DNA from: Bradyrhizobium sp. SSBR45G
GTDB lineage: Bacteria; Pseudomonadota; Alphaproteobacteria; Rhizobiales; Xanthobacteraceae
Direction of reading: 5' to 3'
DNA length: 64,000 nucleotides
Assembly (NCBI RefSeq): GCF_030159255.1
Contig: NZ_BSCT01000035.1
Span: forward strand, 1-64,000
Position 1 is the stretch's first letter, and each line of letters opens with the position of its first letter. The notes beneath the pieces were generated by a model. It was not told the origin of the DNA and ran no database searches. It was given only the letters and a program-made list of their open reading frames with translations. Positions 16,646 through 25,522 of this stretch are shown here, one piece after another. Position numbers and translations under genes: made by a program.

Positions 16646-16730
16646 CAGACCACGGCAGTGCTGCGGCTTCCCGCACGTATGTCTGCTTCTGAACCGAAGC
16701 GGACATGGGATCGTCGGCGGAAGCTTGCAG

Positions 16731-17039
16731 CTACATTTTACTACGAATAAATTCCAGGGCGGTTCCCACAACTGAAAAACCCGAGAGGATCAAGGAACCA
16801 GCAGAACTTCCCGTACCGAGAAAGGCAAAACAGATCCCGGCGGCGAAGATTGCCAAAACCATCACTCCTCTTCCTGCCCACCAGATGCCAAATTTCTCTG
16901 TTGCCCATGTATCGGCAGCGAACGACAATCTTGGTTGCGAACGCCGCGTTCTTCCGTCGGCGAGCACGAGTCGGAGTGCCGTAGCGGCGGCCGCCACGAA
17001 CGCGAGCAAGATTTTAATCGTTACATTGTCGTCGAACAT
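16731..17039 (-). CDS. Small membrane protein, unknown
   Basis: 102 aa from ATG 17039 (a 107-aa reading starts at 17054). Two clear hydrophobic parts: VTIKILLAFVAAAATALRLV near the N-terminus, and MVLAIFAAGICFAFLGTG plus SLILSGFSVVGTALEFI near the C-terminus, separated by a basic hydrophilic stretch. It lies in a visibly A/T-richer segment. No family recognised. The opposite strand is also open but lacks protein character. Confidence 0.5.
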   Translation of the reverse strand: MFDDNVTIKILLAFVAAAATALRLVLADGRTRRSQPRLSFAADTWATEKFGIWWAGRGVMVLAIFAAGICFAFLGTGSSAGSLILSGFSVVGTALEFIRSKM

Positions 17040-17288
17040 CGCACACTCAGCCAAAATCGTTTATCCGCCAGTCGCCCTTACCTACTGCGCGGCGCGTAAA
17101 ACAGCATCTACCAGAATTAAGAAAGCTTGAGAGATTGCAGCGCATCGTCTGGAATTGGTCCAAACGGGATTTCGACTTCCAGCAATTTTAACGCTTATCG
17201 ACTATCCACATACCCCAGCCGTTGAATTTTGAAAAACCCTCGCGCGCCTATGCTTACGCGCTCAAGAATCCTTGTTGGGAGGCCGTCG

Positions 17289-18419
17289 ATGGCTCAAGAC
17301 AGTTCGAGGCCGCGGATCGGCGAAGGGCGCATCGGCAGTTCGCTTTGCGCCGCGATCGGCGTGCTCAGCGTCGCTGCGGTGCTATGCCTGCGCTATCCCG
17401 CCTTTCTCACGACACCCGAACTGCGGGTCCATTACGACGTCGAACTGCTCCGCCTGACCCTCGCGATCGCCATGGTCGTAGGTGCCTGGCTCGGCGTCCT
17501 CGGGATCGTGCTTGGCGGCCCGCGGCTGCAGGCTGCGATCGGCCTCAGCGCGCTGTTCCTCGCCACGCTGCTGGGTGGGCCCTACGTGCCGACACCGGAT
17601 TTTCTCCAGCCGCGCGTCTACCTCGGCCTCGACTGGCTGGTGCTCGATCTCTTCTTCACCGGCGCAGCGTTCGTGCTGCTCGAGTGGATCTTTCCGCGGG
17701 TGCGGCCGGAGCAAGGGCCGCTCAGTCCCGGCTGGAGACTCGATCTCGCCTATTTCGGCGTCAACCACCTGCTGGTCGGCATCTTCCTGGTGGTCTCGAC
17801 GCATTTTGCCCATGACACGTTCGCCTGGGCGATCAGCCCGTCCCTGCAGGCGCATGTCGTGGCCCTGCCGGCGATCGTCCGCTTCGTGCTGGTGATCCTG
17901 GCGGCCGATGCCGTCGAATACGTCTCCCACCGCGCCTATCACGAGGTGCCTTGGCTGTGGCGTATCCATGCGGTGCATCATTCGCCCGAACACATGGACT
18001 GGCTCTCGGGATCGCGCCTCCACTTTTTCGAGCCATTGGCAACGCGCGCTTTGGTGCTTGTGCCGATCGTCCTGCTCGGCTTCCCGCAGGATACGATCTT
18101 CGCCTATCTCATTTTCATCTCCGTACAGTCGGTGCTGATCCATTCCAACATCAAGATGGATGTCGGCTGGCTGCGCTACATCATCGTCACGCCGCAATTC
18201 CATCACTGGCACCACGCCTCGGACGCCGAGGCCCTCGACAAGAACTACGCGGCCCACACGCCGCTGTTCGATATGCTGGGCGGAACCTGGCACCTGCCCG
18301 CAGATCGCTGGCCAGTGAAATACGGTACGGTGAAGCCGATCCCCGGCGGCATGCTCGGCCAGTTCATGCACCCCTTCGTCGGGCCGGTGAAGGAATTCCT
18401 CGAACATCGGGATCCGTGA
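17289..18419 (+). CDS. Fatty acid hydroxylase / sterol desaturase family protein
   Basis: 376 aa integral membrane di-iron enzyme. After ~5 hydrophobic helices come the histidine boxes HRAYH, HAVHHSPEHMDW and HHWHHAS, the full set of the FA_hydroxylase superfamily. The ATG at 17289 follows GGGAGG at a 7-base spacing; earlier in-frame starts (TTG 17229, ATG 17250) lack one. Substrate could be a sterol, hopanoid-related lipid, carotenoid or fatty acid; not decidable here. Flanked by A/T-richer DNA and unrelated genes. Confidence 0.85.
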   Translation: MAQDSSRPRIGEGRIGSSLCAAIGVLSVAAVLCLRYPAFLTTPELRVHYDVELLRLTLAIAMVVGAWLGVLGIVLGGPRLQAAIGLSALFLATLLGGPYVPTPDFLQPRVYLGLDWLVLDLFFTGAAFVLLEWIFPRVRPEQGPLSPGWRLDLAYFGVNHLLVGIFLVVSTHFAHDTFAWAISPSLQAHVVALPAIVRFVLVILAADAVEYVSHRAYHEVPWLWRIHAVHHSPEHMDWLSGSRLHFFEPLATRALVLVPIVLLGFPQDTIFAYLIFISVQSVLIHSNIKMDVGWLRYIIVTPQFHHWHHASDAEALDKNYAAHTPLFDMLGGTWHLPADRWPVKYGTVKPIPGGMLGQFMHPFVGPVKEFLEHRDP

Positions 18420-18594
18420 TGCGGCGTGCATCGCTGTTGCATGGGGATGCTCCTGGCTTGGGGCGCCCTTCATTCTGAGGGCAGAGCGGTCGGTGGCTAT
18501 AGCTCTCAGCAGTGCTTCAGGCCATCGCGCCTTACTAAGCAACCGTTTAGTCCCGTGATCCGAAGTGCTGAGGCCGGCAAGGCCGTTCGCCGCA

Positions 18595-19920
18595 CTATTG
18601 TACGCCGGTATGAAGGTCATAAAGCGATGTGACGCCTTCGCTGTGGACCCATACGCCACTGTCGCCCTCCAGGAAACCCATGGAGTTGAGCGATCCCGGT
18701 CCTGGCGAGTGGAAACGCTGCAAGATCCGGCCATCGTCCATTGATATCAAGCCCAGGAGAGGATTAGACCCATCTGGGGGTAGTCCGATGAGCGCATAGC
18801 GCCCATCATGGCTGATGGCCGGGTTCGGGTAGAAATCGAGCCGACGAACGGTTCCGCGAACCTCCCAAACCCGATGCCCTGTGTCGGCATCGAACAGTGC
18901 GGCAATGACGGTTTCGACCGGCTTGCAAGGGGGCCAGAAACGACTTCTTGAAGAATGCTTTTCTGTCTCATCGTAGCCCTCGTCGCAGCGGAGCCGCGCA
19001 ACGAGCAGGCGAGATCCGTCCGGCGAGATCGACATCTTGTTGTTGGCCTCCTCGCGATCGGGATAGGGACTGGGCAGGATCCGCGGCGGCTCCCCTTGGG
19101 TCCACGTGACCCACTGGTCGAGAGCGCTCAGCACGGCGCGCATCCGACCATCGTGCAGTCGAGTGACTGCGGCGTTGTTCACGTTCGCGATATAATAGGC
19201 ATCCTTAAGTCGTTCGAAGACGTCAAATGGAAGCGTGTCCAACACGACGCCGCGTTTTGCATCGATCATGGCAAACGTGGGATGTCTGTCGTGACGCTGT
19301 GGCTGATACGACTGGCCTCTCGCTCCGAAGTAAGCCAGAGCTAGGCCGTCACCGTCCGCCCACATGAGGCCGTCCAGCGGGCCTGCCTTGTGACGCGGTG
19401 GGGCAAAGTTGCGGATGCTGCCGTCCTGCAAGGAGATCAACACGGGTTGCAAGCCCGAACTGGTGGTTCCCCCGGAGTCGATGTTTTCCCGTGTCCCGGT
19501 CCAGATGCCTGACGAGTCCGATGCCCATCCATAGGCCGGTACCGAGTGCTCGGCCTGACCGAATTGCCACAACGGGCCCATGTTCAGCGCGTAGCTGCTC
19601 CAGCTATCGCGCGCATCGAGCCGCGAGACATTCAGCACCTTCCGTTCCGCCGAATAGTCGCCGCCGCCCTGAAGGTACATGACTAAGCGACCGTCCGGCG
19701 ATACCATGGCAACCTGCTTGAAATCAAACAGTGCAAACGGAATGCGTTGGCAAGTGACCTTCGCAAGTTCGAGTGGGCCTTGGCCATCTGGCGCTAGATT
19801 CAGTTTACGGTAGTACGGATCGATACAATTGATCCACTCGACAGCGTGTGCCGCTCTTGGGCAGCTGAAGTAAGAGGTGGTCGCACATAGTATGATGGAG
19901 ACGATAAATCGAAGTCGCAT
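18595..19920 (-). CDS. Secreted protein with beta-propeller-like repeats, unknown
   Basis: 441 aa from ATG 19920, where a signal peptide ends near AAHA-V (~28). No family recognised. Several short repeats of the form 'SPDGRLVMYL', 'SPDGSRLLVARL', 'SHDGRYALIGL' recall TolB/WD-type propeller blades. Six or more cysteines suggest disulfide bonds. The gene and its upstream DNA are noticeably poorer in G+C and use codons (ATA, TTA, AAA) that are rare in the neighbours, a sign of recent acquisition. No operon partner. Confidence 0.65.
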   Translation of the reverse strand: MRLRFIVSIILCATTSYFSCPRAAHAVEWINCIDPYYRKLNLAPDGQGPLELAKVTCQRIPFALFDFKQVAMVSPDGRLVMYLQGGGDYSAERKVLNVSRLDARDSWSSYALNMGPLWQFGQAEHSVPAYGWASDSSGIWTGTRENIDSGGTTSSGLQPVLISLQDGSIRNFAPPRHKAGPLDGLMWADGDGLALAYFGARGQSYQPQRHDRHPTFAMIDAKRGVVLDTLPFDVFERLKDAYYIANVNNAAVTRLHDGRMRAVLSALDQWVTWTQGEPPRILPSPYPDREEANNKMSISPDGSRLLVARLRCDEGYDETEKHSSRSRFWPPCKPVETVIAALFDADTGHRVWEVRGTVRRLDFYPNPAISHDGRYALIGLPPDGSNPLLGLISMDDGRILQRFHSPGPGSLNSMGFLEGDSGVWVHSEGVTSLYDLHTGVQ

Positions 19921-20198
19921 ATCTGGATAGTGCTCCCGGAGCGTTAGTTGCTTTTGACGAAACTCGTTCAATTCTATGCTCGCGTGATCGACATCGGCTT
20001 AGGATCCGAAGCGGACTCTCAACTTTGTTGCGGCCCACGCCGCTGTAAACTTTTGTGTACCAAGTAGGTAGCCGTCCGGCGAGCCGAATATCATATCGAT
20101 GTGACGTAGGGGCAGGTTGCAGCCCCCTCACGTCACGGCCCTGAGCAGGCCGGGCGTGAGCGGCCCTCAATTGTAACCGTCAGAGTCTCTGTGCGCCG

Positions 20199-20840
20199 CT
20201 ACGCGCCGCCCGGCCGCGCCAGCCGCTCGATGGTCTGGTTGTGCCGTGTCAGCAGCTCGCAGGCGTGGCCGATCTGGCGGGCGCGCAGCGCCTGCAGGAT
20301 CAGGCGGTGATCCTGGTTGGTGCGCGGGCGCCAGCCGGCGTTGCGGGCCATGGCGAGCACCAGACGGGAGTTGGCGAGGCGCAGTCCATCGAGGCTCGCC
20401 AGCAGGCGCGGCATCGCGCAGGGCGTGACCAGCGCGCGGTGGAAGGCGCGGTTGGCGGTCTCGAACTCCGAAATCGTCTCGGCATTGTCGGCCTCGATCA
20501 GCGCCAGCTCGATGGCGGCGAGATGCGTCGGCGTGTAGCGCGGCGCGGCGTTGCGCAGTGCCACGACTTCGAGCGCGACCCGCATCTCGACGATCTCCTT
20601 GGTCGACTTCGCATCGAGCGGTGCCACCCGCACGCCGCGCCGTGGTTCGGCGACGACGAGATAGAGCGCCTCGAGCTGCCGGAACGCTTCGCGCACCGGC
20701 ACGTGGCTCGAGCTGAACTCGCGGGCGACATGATCCTGCCGCAGCGGAGCATCCGGCGGCAGGGCGCCGCTGACGATCCGTTCGGTGATGGCATCAGCGA
20801 TGCGCTGGACGGTGGTGAAATTCTCATCCGACATGGTCAT
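20199..20840 (-). CDS. bioR: BioR, GntR/FCD-family biotin repressor
   Basis: About 213 aa (211 if the second ATG at 20834 is used). N-terminal winged HTH (RIADAITERIVSGALPPDAPLRQDHVAREFSS... VPVREAFRQLEAL) and a C-terminal FCD all-helical domain. It diverges from bioB and the spacer contains TTATAGATAA-type sites, the known BioR operator of alphaproteobacteria. The 13-bp dyad ATAGATTATCTAT (20839-20851) overlaps its own start codon, which suggests autorepression. Predicted to repress bioBFDA when biotin is sufficient. Confidence 0.88.
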   Translation of the reverse strand: MTMSDENFTTVQRIADAITERIVSGALPPDAPLRQDHVAREFSSSHVPVREAFRQLEALYLVVAEPRRGVRVAPLDAKSTKEIVEMRVALEVVALRNAAPRYTPTHLAAIELALIEADNAETISEFETANRAFHRALVTPCAMPRLLASLDGLRLANSRLVLAMARNAGWRPRTNQDHRLILQALRARQIGHACELLTRHNQTIERLARPGGA

Positions 20841-20851
20841 AGATTATCTAT
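20839..20851. promoter_or_regulatory. BioR operator at the bioR start
   Basis: ATAGATTATCTAT is a perfect odd dyad with a single-base centre and contains TTATCTAT, one half of the BioR consensus TTATMKATAA. It covers the bioR initiation region. Confidence 0.7.
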
Positions 20852-20908
20852 CAAAATAGCGCGTGCAGGGCAACAACACGTCGGCTACGGTGCATCGATA
20901 GGGATGTA

Positions 20909-20935
20909 TTATAGATAATAGATAAAATAATCTAT
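20909..20935. promoter_or_regulatory. BioR operator cluster before bioB
   Basis: TTATAGATAA at 20909-20918 is an exact BioR-type box. It runs directly into an inverted pair ATAGAT (20918-20923) / ATCTAT (20930-20935). These lie 21-47 bases before the bioB start, where repressor binding would block the promoter. Confidence 0.8.
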
Positions 20936-20955
20936 ATCTTGCGCGAGGTTTGAGC

Positions 20956-22008
20956 ATGGCAGAGTTGGTTGGAGGGTCGCAGGGGCAGCGCGAGGAGAGC
21001 GATCCCGTTCGTCACGACTGGACTCGGGCCGAGGCCGAGGCGCTGTACGGGCTGTCGTTCCCGGATTTGATGTTCCGCGCCCAGTCGGTGCATCGCCGGC
21101 ATTTCGATCCCTCGCGGGTCGAGACGGCGAGCCTGCTCAGCATCAAGACCGGCGGCTGTCCGGAGGATTGCGGCTACTGCTCGCAGAGCGCGCATTACGA
21201 CACCGGCCTGAAGGCGACTAGGCTGATGGATCATGATGCTGTCGTCGCGACGGCGCGGCGTGCGAAACAGGCCGGCGCCGAGCGCTTCTGCATGGCCGCG
21301 GCGTGGCGCAGCCCGAAGGACCGCGACCTCGATCAGGTCTGTGACATGGTGAGCGCCGTGAAGGATCTGGGCATGGAAACCTGCGTGACGCTGGGCATGC
21401 TGACCCCGCCGCAGGCGCAGCGGCTCAAGGACGCCGGGCTCGACTTCTACAACCACAACGTCGACACCTCGCCCGAATTCTACGACCGCATCATCACCAC
21501 GCGCACTCTGCAGGACCGCATCGACACGCTCGCGCATGTCCGCGACGCCGGCATCAAGGTGTGCTGCGGCGGCATCATCGGCATGGGCGAGGCGGTCGAC
21601 GACCGGCTCGGCATGCTGGTGCTGCTCGCCAATCTCGACGAGCATCCCGACAGCGTGCCGGTCAACCTGTGGAACGAGGTCAAGGGCGTGCCGGTCAACG
21701 CCACCGCCGCGCGGCCGGATCCGATTGCGCTGGTGCGACTGATCGCGGTGGCCAGGATCATGATGCCTGGGAGCGTGGTGCGGCTGTCGGCGGGGCGGCA
21801 ATACATGAGCGACGAACTGCAGAGCCTGTGCCTGCTCGCCGGCGCCAATTCGATCTTCATCGGCGACGTGCTTTTGACGACCGCCAATCCGCAAGCCGCG
21901 CGCGATGCCGATCTGCTCGCGCGACTCGGCATGACGTCGTCGTTGGCGGCGCGCGCGGGTGCGCCAAGTGATGCAAGCGAAGCGGCGTATCGGTCAGTCA
22001 TTGCGTGA
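20956..22008 (+). CDS. bioB: Biotin synthase
   Basis: 350 aa radical-SAM enzyme that inserts sulfur into dethiobiotin. The SAM cluster motif is CPEDCGYC (Cys68, Cys72, Cys75); the sulfur-donor [2Fe-2S] region and the Arg-bearing RLSAGRQYM segment are present. ATG 20956 is preceded by GCGAGG at 7 bases; an upstream TTG at 20950 is less likely. First gene of the biotin operon, under BioR. About 390 bases of palindromic repeats separate it from bioF. Confidence 0.96.
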   Translation: MAELVGGSQGQREESDPVRHDWTRAEAEALYGLSFPDLMFRAQSVHRRHFDPSRVETASLLSIKTGGCPEDCGYCSQSAHYDTGLKATRLMDHDAVVATARRAKQAGAERFCMAAAWRSPKDRDLDQVCDMVSAVKDLGMETCVTLGMLTPPQAQRLKDAGLDFYNHNVDTSPEFYDRIITTRTLQDRIDTLAHVRDAGIKVCCGGIIGMGEAVDDRLGMLVLLANLDEHPDSVPVNLWNEVKGVPVNATAARPDPIALVRLIAVARIMMPGSVVRLSAGRQYMSDELQSLCLLAGANSIFIGDVLLTTANPQAARDADLLARLGMTSSLAARAGAPSDASEAAYRSVIA

Positions 22009-22020
22009 TGCAGCATTGGG

Positions 22021-22100
22021 GGCCTCATGGTTCGAGACGCGCCGCCATTTCGACTATTCGCGACGGCTCGCTCGCATGTGCGGCGCTCCTCACCATGAGG
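22021..22100. repeat. Palindromic repeat in the bioB-bioF gap, unit 1
   Basis: Imperfect inverted repeat running from GGCCTCATGGTTCGAGACGC to GCTCCTCACCATGAGG. The motif family (CCTCATGGTGAGGAG... / ...CTCACCATGAGG) is a common dispersed Bradyrhizobium type, from memory. It lies within the transcribed biotin operon. Confidence 0.65.
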
Positions 22101-22213
22101 GAGAGCTTCGAATGCGGCACCGCACAGCCCCTGTCGGCCATGAGAGGCGTGTTCATGGAGAGAGTGAGTACGCGCGTGCTTCGATCCACGACTTGCCTGC
22201 GACGGAGCCACCT

Positions 22214-22322
22214 TCACTCCTCACCCTGAGGAGCCCGCCGAAGGCGGGCGTCTCGAAGGGCGAGGCCCGGATCTCGGCCTCCTGGTTCGAGACGTGTCTA
22301 CGGCACGCCTCACCATGAGGGC
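22214..22322. repeat. Palindromic repeat in the bioB-bioF gap, unit 2
   Basis: Begins CACTCCTCACCCTGAGGAG and ends CGCCTCACCATGAGGG, sharing the GGTTCGAGACG and CTCACCATGAGG blocks with unit 1. It also holds a GCCCGCCGAAGGCGGGC hairpin. Together the two units fill most of 22009-22396; no gene is seen there. Confidence 0.65.
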
Positions 22323-22396
22323 GACGCTCCGAAACGGGCGCTGTCCTGATGCAACACCACCGTCATTGATGCGTTCGCCGACAACGGAAGTGATTC

Positions 22397-23560
22397 ATGC
22401 AAGCGTCCGCCAATCGTCTCGCAGGCTACGCCAAGGGCTTGGAAGATCTCGCAGCCGATGACCGGCTGCGGCGCCTCAGCCCGAGATCAGGTCTGGATTT
22501 CTCCTCCAACGACTATCTCGGCCTGGCCCAGGCGCCGCGCATGAAGCGCGCGGTCGCGGCCGCGATAGAAGCCGGCACGCCGGTGGGGGCGGGCGGGTCG
22601 CGGCTGCTGCGCGGCAATTGCGCGGAGCATGAACGGCTCGAGGCCGAGGCGGCACGCTTCTTCGGGGCCGACAGCGCGCTGTTCTTCGGCTCGGGCTACA
22701 TGGCGAACTTCGCCGTGCTGACGACGCTGCCGCAAGCCGACGACCTGCTGGTGCTCGATGCACTCGTGCATGCCAGCACGCATGAGGGCGCACGGGCCGG
22801 CCGGGCCGAGACATGTCAATTCGTCCACAACGATCCGCAATCGGCCGATGAGAGGATCCTCGCTTGGCGCAGGGACGGGGGCATCGGCCGGCCCTGGATC
22901 GTGGTGGAAAGTCTGTACAGCATGGATGGCGACATCGCGCCGCTGGACGATCTGATCGCGGTTGCCGAACGTCATGATGCCTTTCTGCTGATCGACGAGG
23001 CGCACGCGACCGGCGTGCGTGGCGCGCAGGGCCGCGGCCTTGCCTCGGCTTACGACGGCCGCGACAACATCGTGATTGTTCATACCTGCGGCAAGGCGCT
23101 TGGCGCCGCCGGCGCGCTGGTCACCGCGAGCCGCGTGCTGCGCGACACGCTGATCAACCGCTGCCGTCCCTTCATCTTCGCGACCGCACCGTCGCCGTTG
23201 ATGGCGGTGGCGGTTTCCGAGGCGCTCGCAACCCTGCAGGACGAGCCGGAGCGGCAGCAGAGGCTCACGCAGCTCGTGGCCTTTGCCCATCGCGAGATCG
23301 TCGCGCGCTTCGGCGAGACGTGGTCGTCGTCGCAGATCATTCCCTATGTCGTCGGCGACAATGCGCGCGCGATGAACCTCGCCGGCGATTTGCAACTGCG
23401 CGGCTTCGACATCCGTGGCATTCGGCCGCCGACGGTGCCGGCCGGCACCGCGCGTCTGCGGCTGTCGCTGACCTTGAATGTCGACGAGGCCGCGGTCACG
23501 GCGCTGCTCGATGCGCTCGTTGAGCTCGAAGGGAGGCCGCGATGGCGCAGTGCATCGTAG
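22397..23560 (+). CDS. bioF: 8-amino-7-oxononanoate synthase
   Basis: 387 aa PLP enzyme joining pimeloyl thioester and alanine. Visible motifs: [10 protein letters not shown], the [11 protein letters not shown] glycine-rich loop, [12 protein letters not shown] (PLP Asp) and [13 protein letters not shown] with the Schiff-base Lys. Normal length. Its 3' end overlaps bioD by 19 bases. Confidence 0.96.
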   Translation: MQASANRLAGYAKGLEDLAADDRLRRLSPRSGLDFSSNDYLGLAQAPRMKRAVAAAIEAGTPVGAGGSRLLRGNCAEHERLEAEAARFFGADSALFFGSGYMANFAVLTTLPQADDLLVLDALVHASTHEGARAGRAETCQFVHNDPQSADERILAWRRDGGIGRPWIVVESLYSMDGDIAPLDDLIAVAERHDAFLLIDEAHATGVRGAQGRGLASAYDGRDNIVIVHTCGKALGAAGALVTASRVLRDTLINRCRPFIFATAPSPLMAVAVSEALATLQDEPERQQRLTQLVAFAHREIVARFGETWSSSQIIPYVVGDNARAMNLAGDLQLRGFDIRGIRPPTVPAGTARLRLSLTLNVDEAAVTALLDALVELEGRPRWRSAS

Positions 23561-24174
23561 TCACGGGAACGGACACCGGCATCGGCAAGACCGTGTTCGC
23601 CGCCGGCCTCACGGCGCTGCTCGGCGCCTGCTACTGGAAGCCGGTCCAGGCTGGCCTTGCGGAAGAGACGGATTCCCGCCGCGTCCAGCGGCTCGGCGAT
23701 CTCGGCGATGATCGCGTGATTCCCGAAGCCTACCGGCTGGCCGAGCCGGCCTCGCCGCATCTGGCGGCGCGCCGCGAAGGCATCCGCATCGATCCGCAGT
23801 CCCTCGTTCCGCCCGAGGCGGGCGACAGGCCCGTCGTGATCGAGGGCGCCGGCGGCGTCATGGTGCCGCTCGATGTCGATACGCTCTATCTCGACGTCTT
23901 CGCGCGCTGGCGCTTTCCGGTCGTGCTCTGCGCGCGCACCAGCCTCGGCACCATCAACCACTCGCTGCTGTCGCTGGCGGCACTGCGCAGCCGCGGCATC
24001 GACGTGCGCGGCATTGCCTTCATCGGCGACGCCGCTCCGGACAGTGAGGACACGATCTGCCGCGTCGGCGCGGTGAAGCGCCTGGGCCGGTTGCCCTGGC
24101 TCACGCCGCTGACGCCGCAATCACTGCAACAGGCGTTCGCGGCTCAATTCCAGCGCGGGGATTTCGAGCGATGA
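23542..24174 (+). CDS. bioD: Dethiobiotin synthetase
   Basis: 210 aa. P-loop [13 protein letters not shown] at the N-terminus, YWKPVQAG with the substrate Lys, and [11 protein letters not shown], all diagnostic for BioD. ATP-dependent ring closure of 7,8-diaminononanoate. Overlaps bioF upstream and bioA downstream (ATGA), giving tight translational coupling. Confidence 0.95.
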   Translation: MAQCIVVTGTDTGIGKTVFAAGLTALLGACYWKPVQAGLAEETDSRRVQRLGDLGDDRVIPEAYRLAEPASPHLAARREGIRIDPQSLVPPEAGDRPVVIEGAGGVMVPLDVDTLYLDVFARWRFPVVLCARTSLGTINHSLLSLAALRSRGIDVRGIAFIGDAAPDSEDTICRVGAVKRLGRLPWLTPLTPQSLQQAFAAQFQRGDFER

Positions 24175-25436
24175 TGCGGAAGCCGGCGTCGCCGATCTGG
24201 CACCCGTTCACGCAGCACGCGCTGCAGCCCGAGATGACGCCGATCGTCGGCGGCGAGGGCGCCTATCTCAAAACGCGCGACGGCCGGCGAATCATCGATG
24301 CGATCGCCTCCTGGTGGGTGATCACGCATGGTCATTGTCATCCCGAAATCGTGCGTGCGATCCAGCAGCAGGCCGAGCAGCTCGATCAGGTGATCTTCGC
24401 CGGCCATACCCACGCGCCCGCAGAGGCGGTCGCCGCCGGCATGCTGGCGCTGTCGCCGCCGGGCCTCGCCCACGTGTTCTTCTCCGACTCAGGCGCCACC
24501 AGCGTCGAGGTCGCGCTGAAGATGGCGCTCGGCTATTTCAGGAACATCGGCGCGCCGCGTACGCGCATCGTGGTGATGCAGCATTCCTATCACGGCGACA
24601 CCATCGGTGCGATGTCGGTCGGCGCGCGCGGCGTGTTCAATGCCGCCTATGAGCCGCTGCTGTTCGATGTCGCCGTCGTGCCGTTTCCCGCAGCAGGGCA
24701 GGAGCAGGCGACGCTCGATGCCTTGGCCGCCATCTGCGAGCGCGACCGGCCGGCCGCTTTCATCGTCGAGCCGCTGGTGCTCGGCGCGGGCGGCATGCTG
24801 ATGTATCCGCCCGCGGTGTTGCGCGAGATGCATCGGATCTGCCAGGCCTTTGGCGTGCTGTTCATCGCCGACGAGGTGATGACCGGCTGGGGCCGCACCG
24901 GCACCTTGTTCGCCTGCGAGCAGGCAGACGTTGCGCCCGACATCGCCTGCTACGCCAAGGGCCTCACCGGCGGCGCGATGCCGCTCGCGGTCACGCTGTG
25001 CAGCGCCGCCATCTTCGAGGCGCACGTCTCGACTGATCGCGCGCGGACGTTCTTCCATTCCAGCTCCTATACGGCCAATCCCATCGCCTGTGCGGCGGCG
25101 TGCGCCAATCTCGAGCTATGGCGCCAGCCTGAGACGCGCGCTCGGCTCGCCTCGGTCGCCGAATCGCAAGAGCGCTCCCTGGCACGCTTTCGCTATGACG
25201 AGCGCTTCTCCGACCTGCGGCGCTGCGGCACCATCACGGCGCTCGACCTCCACGCCGATGAGCCGGGCTACCTCGCCGAGATCGGGCCGAAATTGCAGGC
25301 GTTCTTCCGCGCCAGCGACGTGCTGCTGCGGCCGCTCGGCCATACGATCTATGTCATGCCGCCATATTGCGTCACGCCGGACGATCTCGATGCGATCTAT
25401 GCCGTGATCGACGAGGCCGTCGATCACGTGCTTTGA
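24171..25436 (+). CDS. bioA: Adenosylmethionine-8-amino-7-oxononanoate aminotransferase
   Basis: 421 aa class-III aminotransferase. IWHPFTQH at the start, [43 protein letters not shown] and the PLP lysine in [13 protein letters not shown] all match BioA. Last biotin gene in this window; bioZ, often next in Bradyrhizobium-type operons, is not present, so the pimeloyl source is encoded elsewhere. Confidence 0.95.
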   Translation: MMRKPASPIWHPFTQHALQPEMTPIVGGEGAYLKTRDGRRIIDAIASWWVITHGHCHPEIVRAIQQQAEQLDQVIFAGHTHAPAEAVAAGMLALSPPGLAHVFFSDSGATSVEVALKMALGYFRNIGAPRTRIVVMQHSYHGDTIGAMSVGARGVFNAAYEPLLFDVAVVPFPAAGQEQATLDALAAICERDRPAAFIVEPLVLGAGGMLMYPPAVLREMHRICQAFGVLFIADEVMTGWGRTGTLFACEQADVAPDIACYAKGLTGGAMPLAVTLCSAAIFEAHVSTDRARTFFHSSSYTANPIACAAACANLELWRQPETRARLASVAESQERSLARFRYDERFSDLRRCGTITALDLHADEPGYLAEIGPKLQAFFRASDVLLRPLGHTIYVMPPYCVTPDDLDAIYAVIDEAVDHVL

Positions 25437-25522
25437 ACGCCGTTCCGCGCGGTGCAATTTGCGCTCGACGATCTCCCGCACTAGCATCCCGCGAACGAGG
25501 TTCGTTGCGGGAGGAAGCAGCC

